From positions 1 to 21,488 of IMG/VR virus record IMGVR_UViG_3300044613_001740: a stretch of DNA of 21,488 nucleotides; one strand, 5' to 3'. Both the position numbers and the translations under genes were made by a program. Shown piece after piece: positions 21,230 to 21,488 of the stretch. The DNA is from a virus. Each line of letters opens with the position of its first letter. Positions within the stretch are counted from its first letter, which is position 1. The notes beneath the pieces were generated by a model. That model had not been told where the DNA came from. It was given only the letters and a program-made list of their open reading frames with translations, and made no database searches.

Positions 21230-21488
21230 TTAATTAATATAAGCGGTTAATTCAAAATTACCACTTTCCATTCCATAAACGGAAAAATTTAAACCTTTTC
21301 TTTGTGGTTTATCATTTTTAAGAAGTCCAACCGTAAATGAATGAGTTTTACCTATACCAGGTCTTGAACGTGAATATTTTCCACCGAGTGCAACTTGTGT
21401 TTGCCAATCATCTTCATCAATTTTAAATCCTTTTTTCTCGGCATATGTTCTAGCTGCGTCTGCGGCTGATGAAAATGATTTATGATAT
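21230..21488 (-). CDS. Conserved hypothetical phage protein, C-terminal part only
   Basis: The last 85 residues are visible; the start lies beyond the right edge. The sequence runs KSFSSAADAARTYAEKKGF, DDWQTQVALGGKYSRSRPG, GKTHSFTVGLLKNDKPQRK and ends VYGMESGNFELTAYIN. It reads as a small alpha/beta domain with an N-terminal helix and several strands. It resembles short conserved proteins seen in T4-like phages, with no function known to me. Its stop is 9 nt before the start of the 840-residue gene, so they are probably co-transcribed. Confidence 0.75.
   Translation of the reverse strand, partial: YHKSFSSAADAARTYAEKKGFKIDEDDWQTQVALGGKYSRSRPGIGKTHSFTVGLLKNDKPQRKGLNFSVYGMESGNFELTAYIN

Noticed and set aside
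1-21488. tRNA genes, insertion sequences, integrase or attachment sites
   Set aside because: No cloverleaf-like segment, transposase or integrase motif, or flanking direct repeats of the expected type were seen on either strand.

Overview
The window looks like the virion-head module of a T4-like myovirus. It is AT-rich and every convincing gene lies on the minus strand, so transcription runs from high to low coordinates. Recognisable T4-type landmarks, in transcription order, are the terminase large subunit (gp17), portal (gp20), prohead protease (gp21), acidic scaffold (gp22) and major capsid protein (gp23), followed by a PhoH-type ATPase and a set of fibre-like proteins. A Bacteroidetes (Flavobacteriia-like) host is my inference. 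It rests on low GC, a Bacteroidetes-style signal peptide ending in HSQ, and a phage-encoded bS21-like ribosomal protein. No tRNA, integrase, insertion sequence or CRISPR array was seen.

Right part (21488 to about 15960): the end of a conserved phage protein; an 840-residue modular protein built of short domains separated by a repeated ESVNE peptide; a 245-residue protein with a conserved Cys/His/Trp-rich C-terminal module; a glycosyltransferase-like gene; a small basic protein; and two overlapping small membrane/coiled-coil genes that resemble a spanin pair. Middle (15950 to about 5130): gp17, gp20, two genes in the positions of T4 genes 67/68, a 46-residue protein, gp21, a second ESVNE-punctuated protein (553 residues), a 128-residue protein, the bS21-like protein, gp22 and gp23. 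A strong UUCG-loop terminator follows gp23. Left part (5027 to 1): PhoH, three fibre-like proteins rich in SSSAQ motifs, a 65-residue protein with its own terminator, and a collagen-like fibre that runs off the window. That fibre begins with a Hint (intein-like) domain whose N-terminal chemistry looks lost and whose C-terminal cleavage residues look intact.

The most interesting pattern is the pair of ESVNE proteins. The motif [V/I]-x-E recurs between modules, near the N-termini of probable core proteins (MNKKKFVNE, MKLKNLIKE, MKTNNLKKLIKE), and at residue 60 of the capsid protein (VSE/A), close to where T4 gp23 is cleaved. Since gp21-type proteases cut after Glu in hydrophobic-x-Glu sites, I infer that these proteins are prohead-core polyproteins cut by the local gp21 into about 5 to 11 small internal proteins during head maturation. 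The joint is conserved at nucleotide level (eight identical 15-bp copies), and in one gene four joints lie exactly 180 bp apart, which suggests module exchange by recombination.

Other points: the octamer TATAAATA (TATTTATA on the coding strand) sits in five short intergenic gaps upstream of minus-strand genes and may be the late promoter element; the fibre gene at 1220-2221 has a foldable leader; and several structural genes carry GGAG/AGGAG ribosome-binding sites beside a phage bS21 gene.
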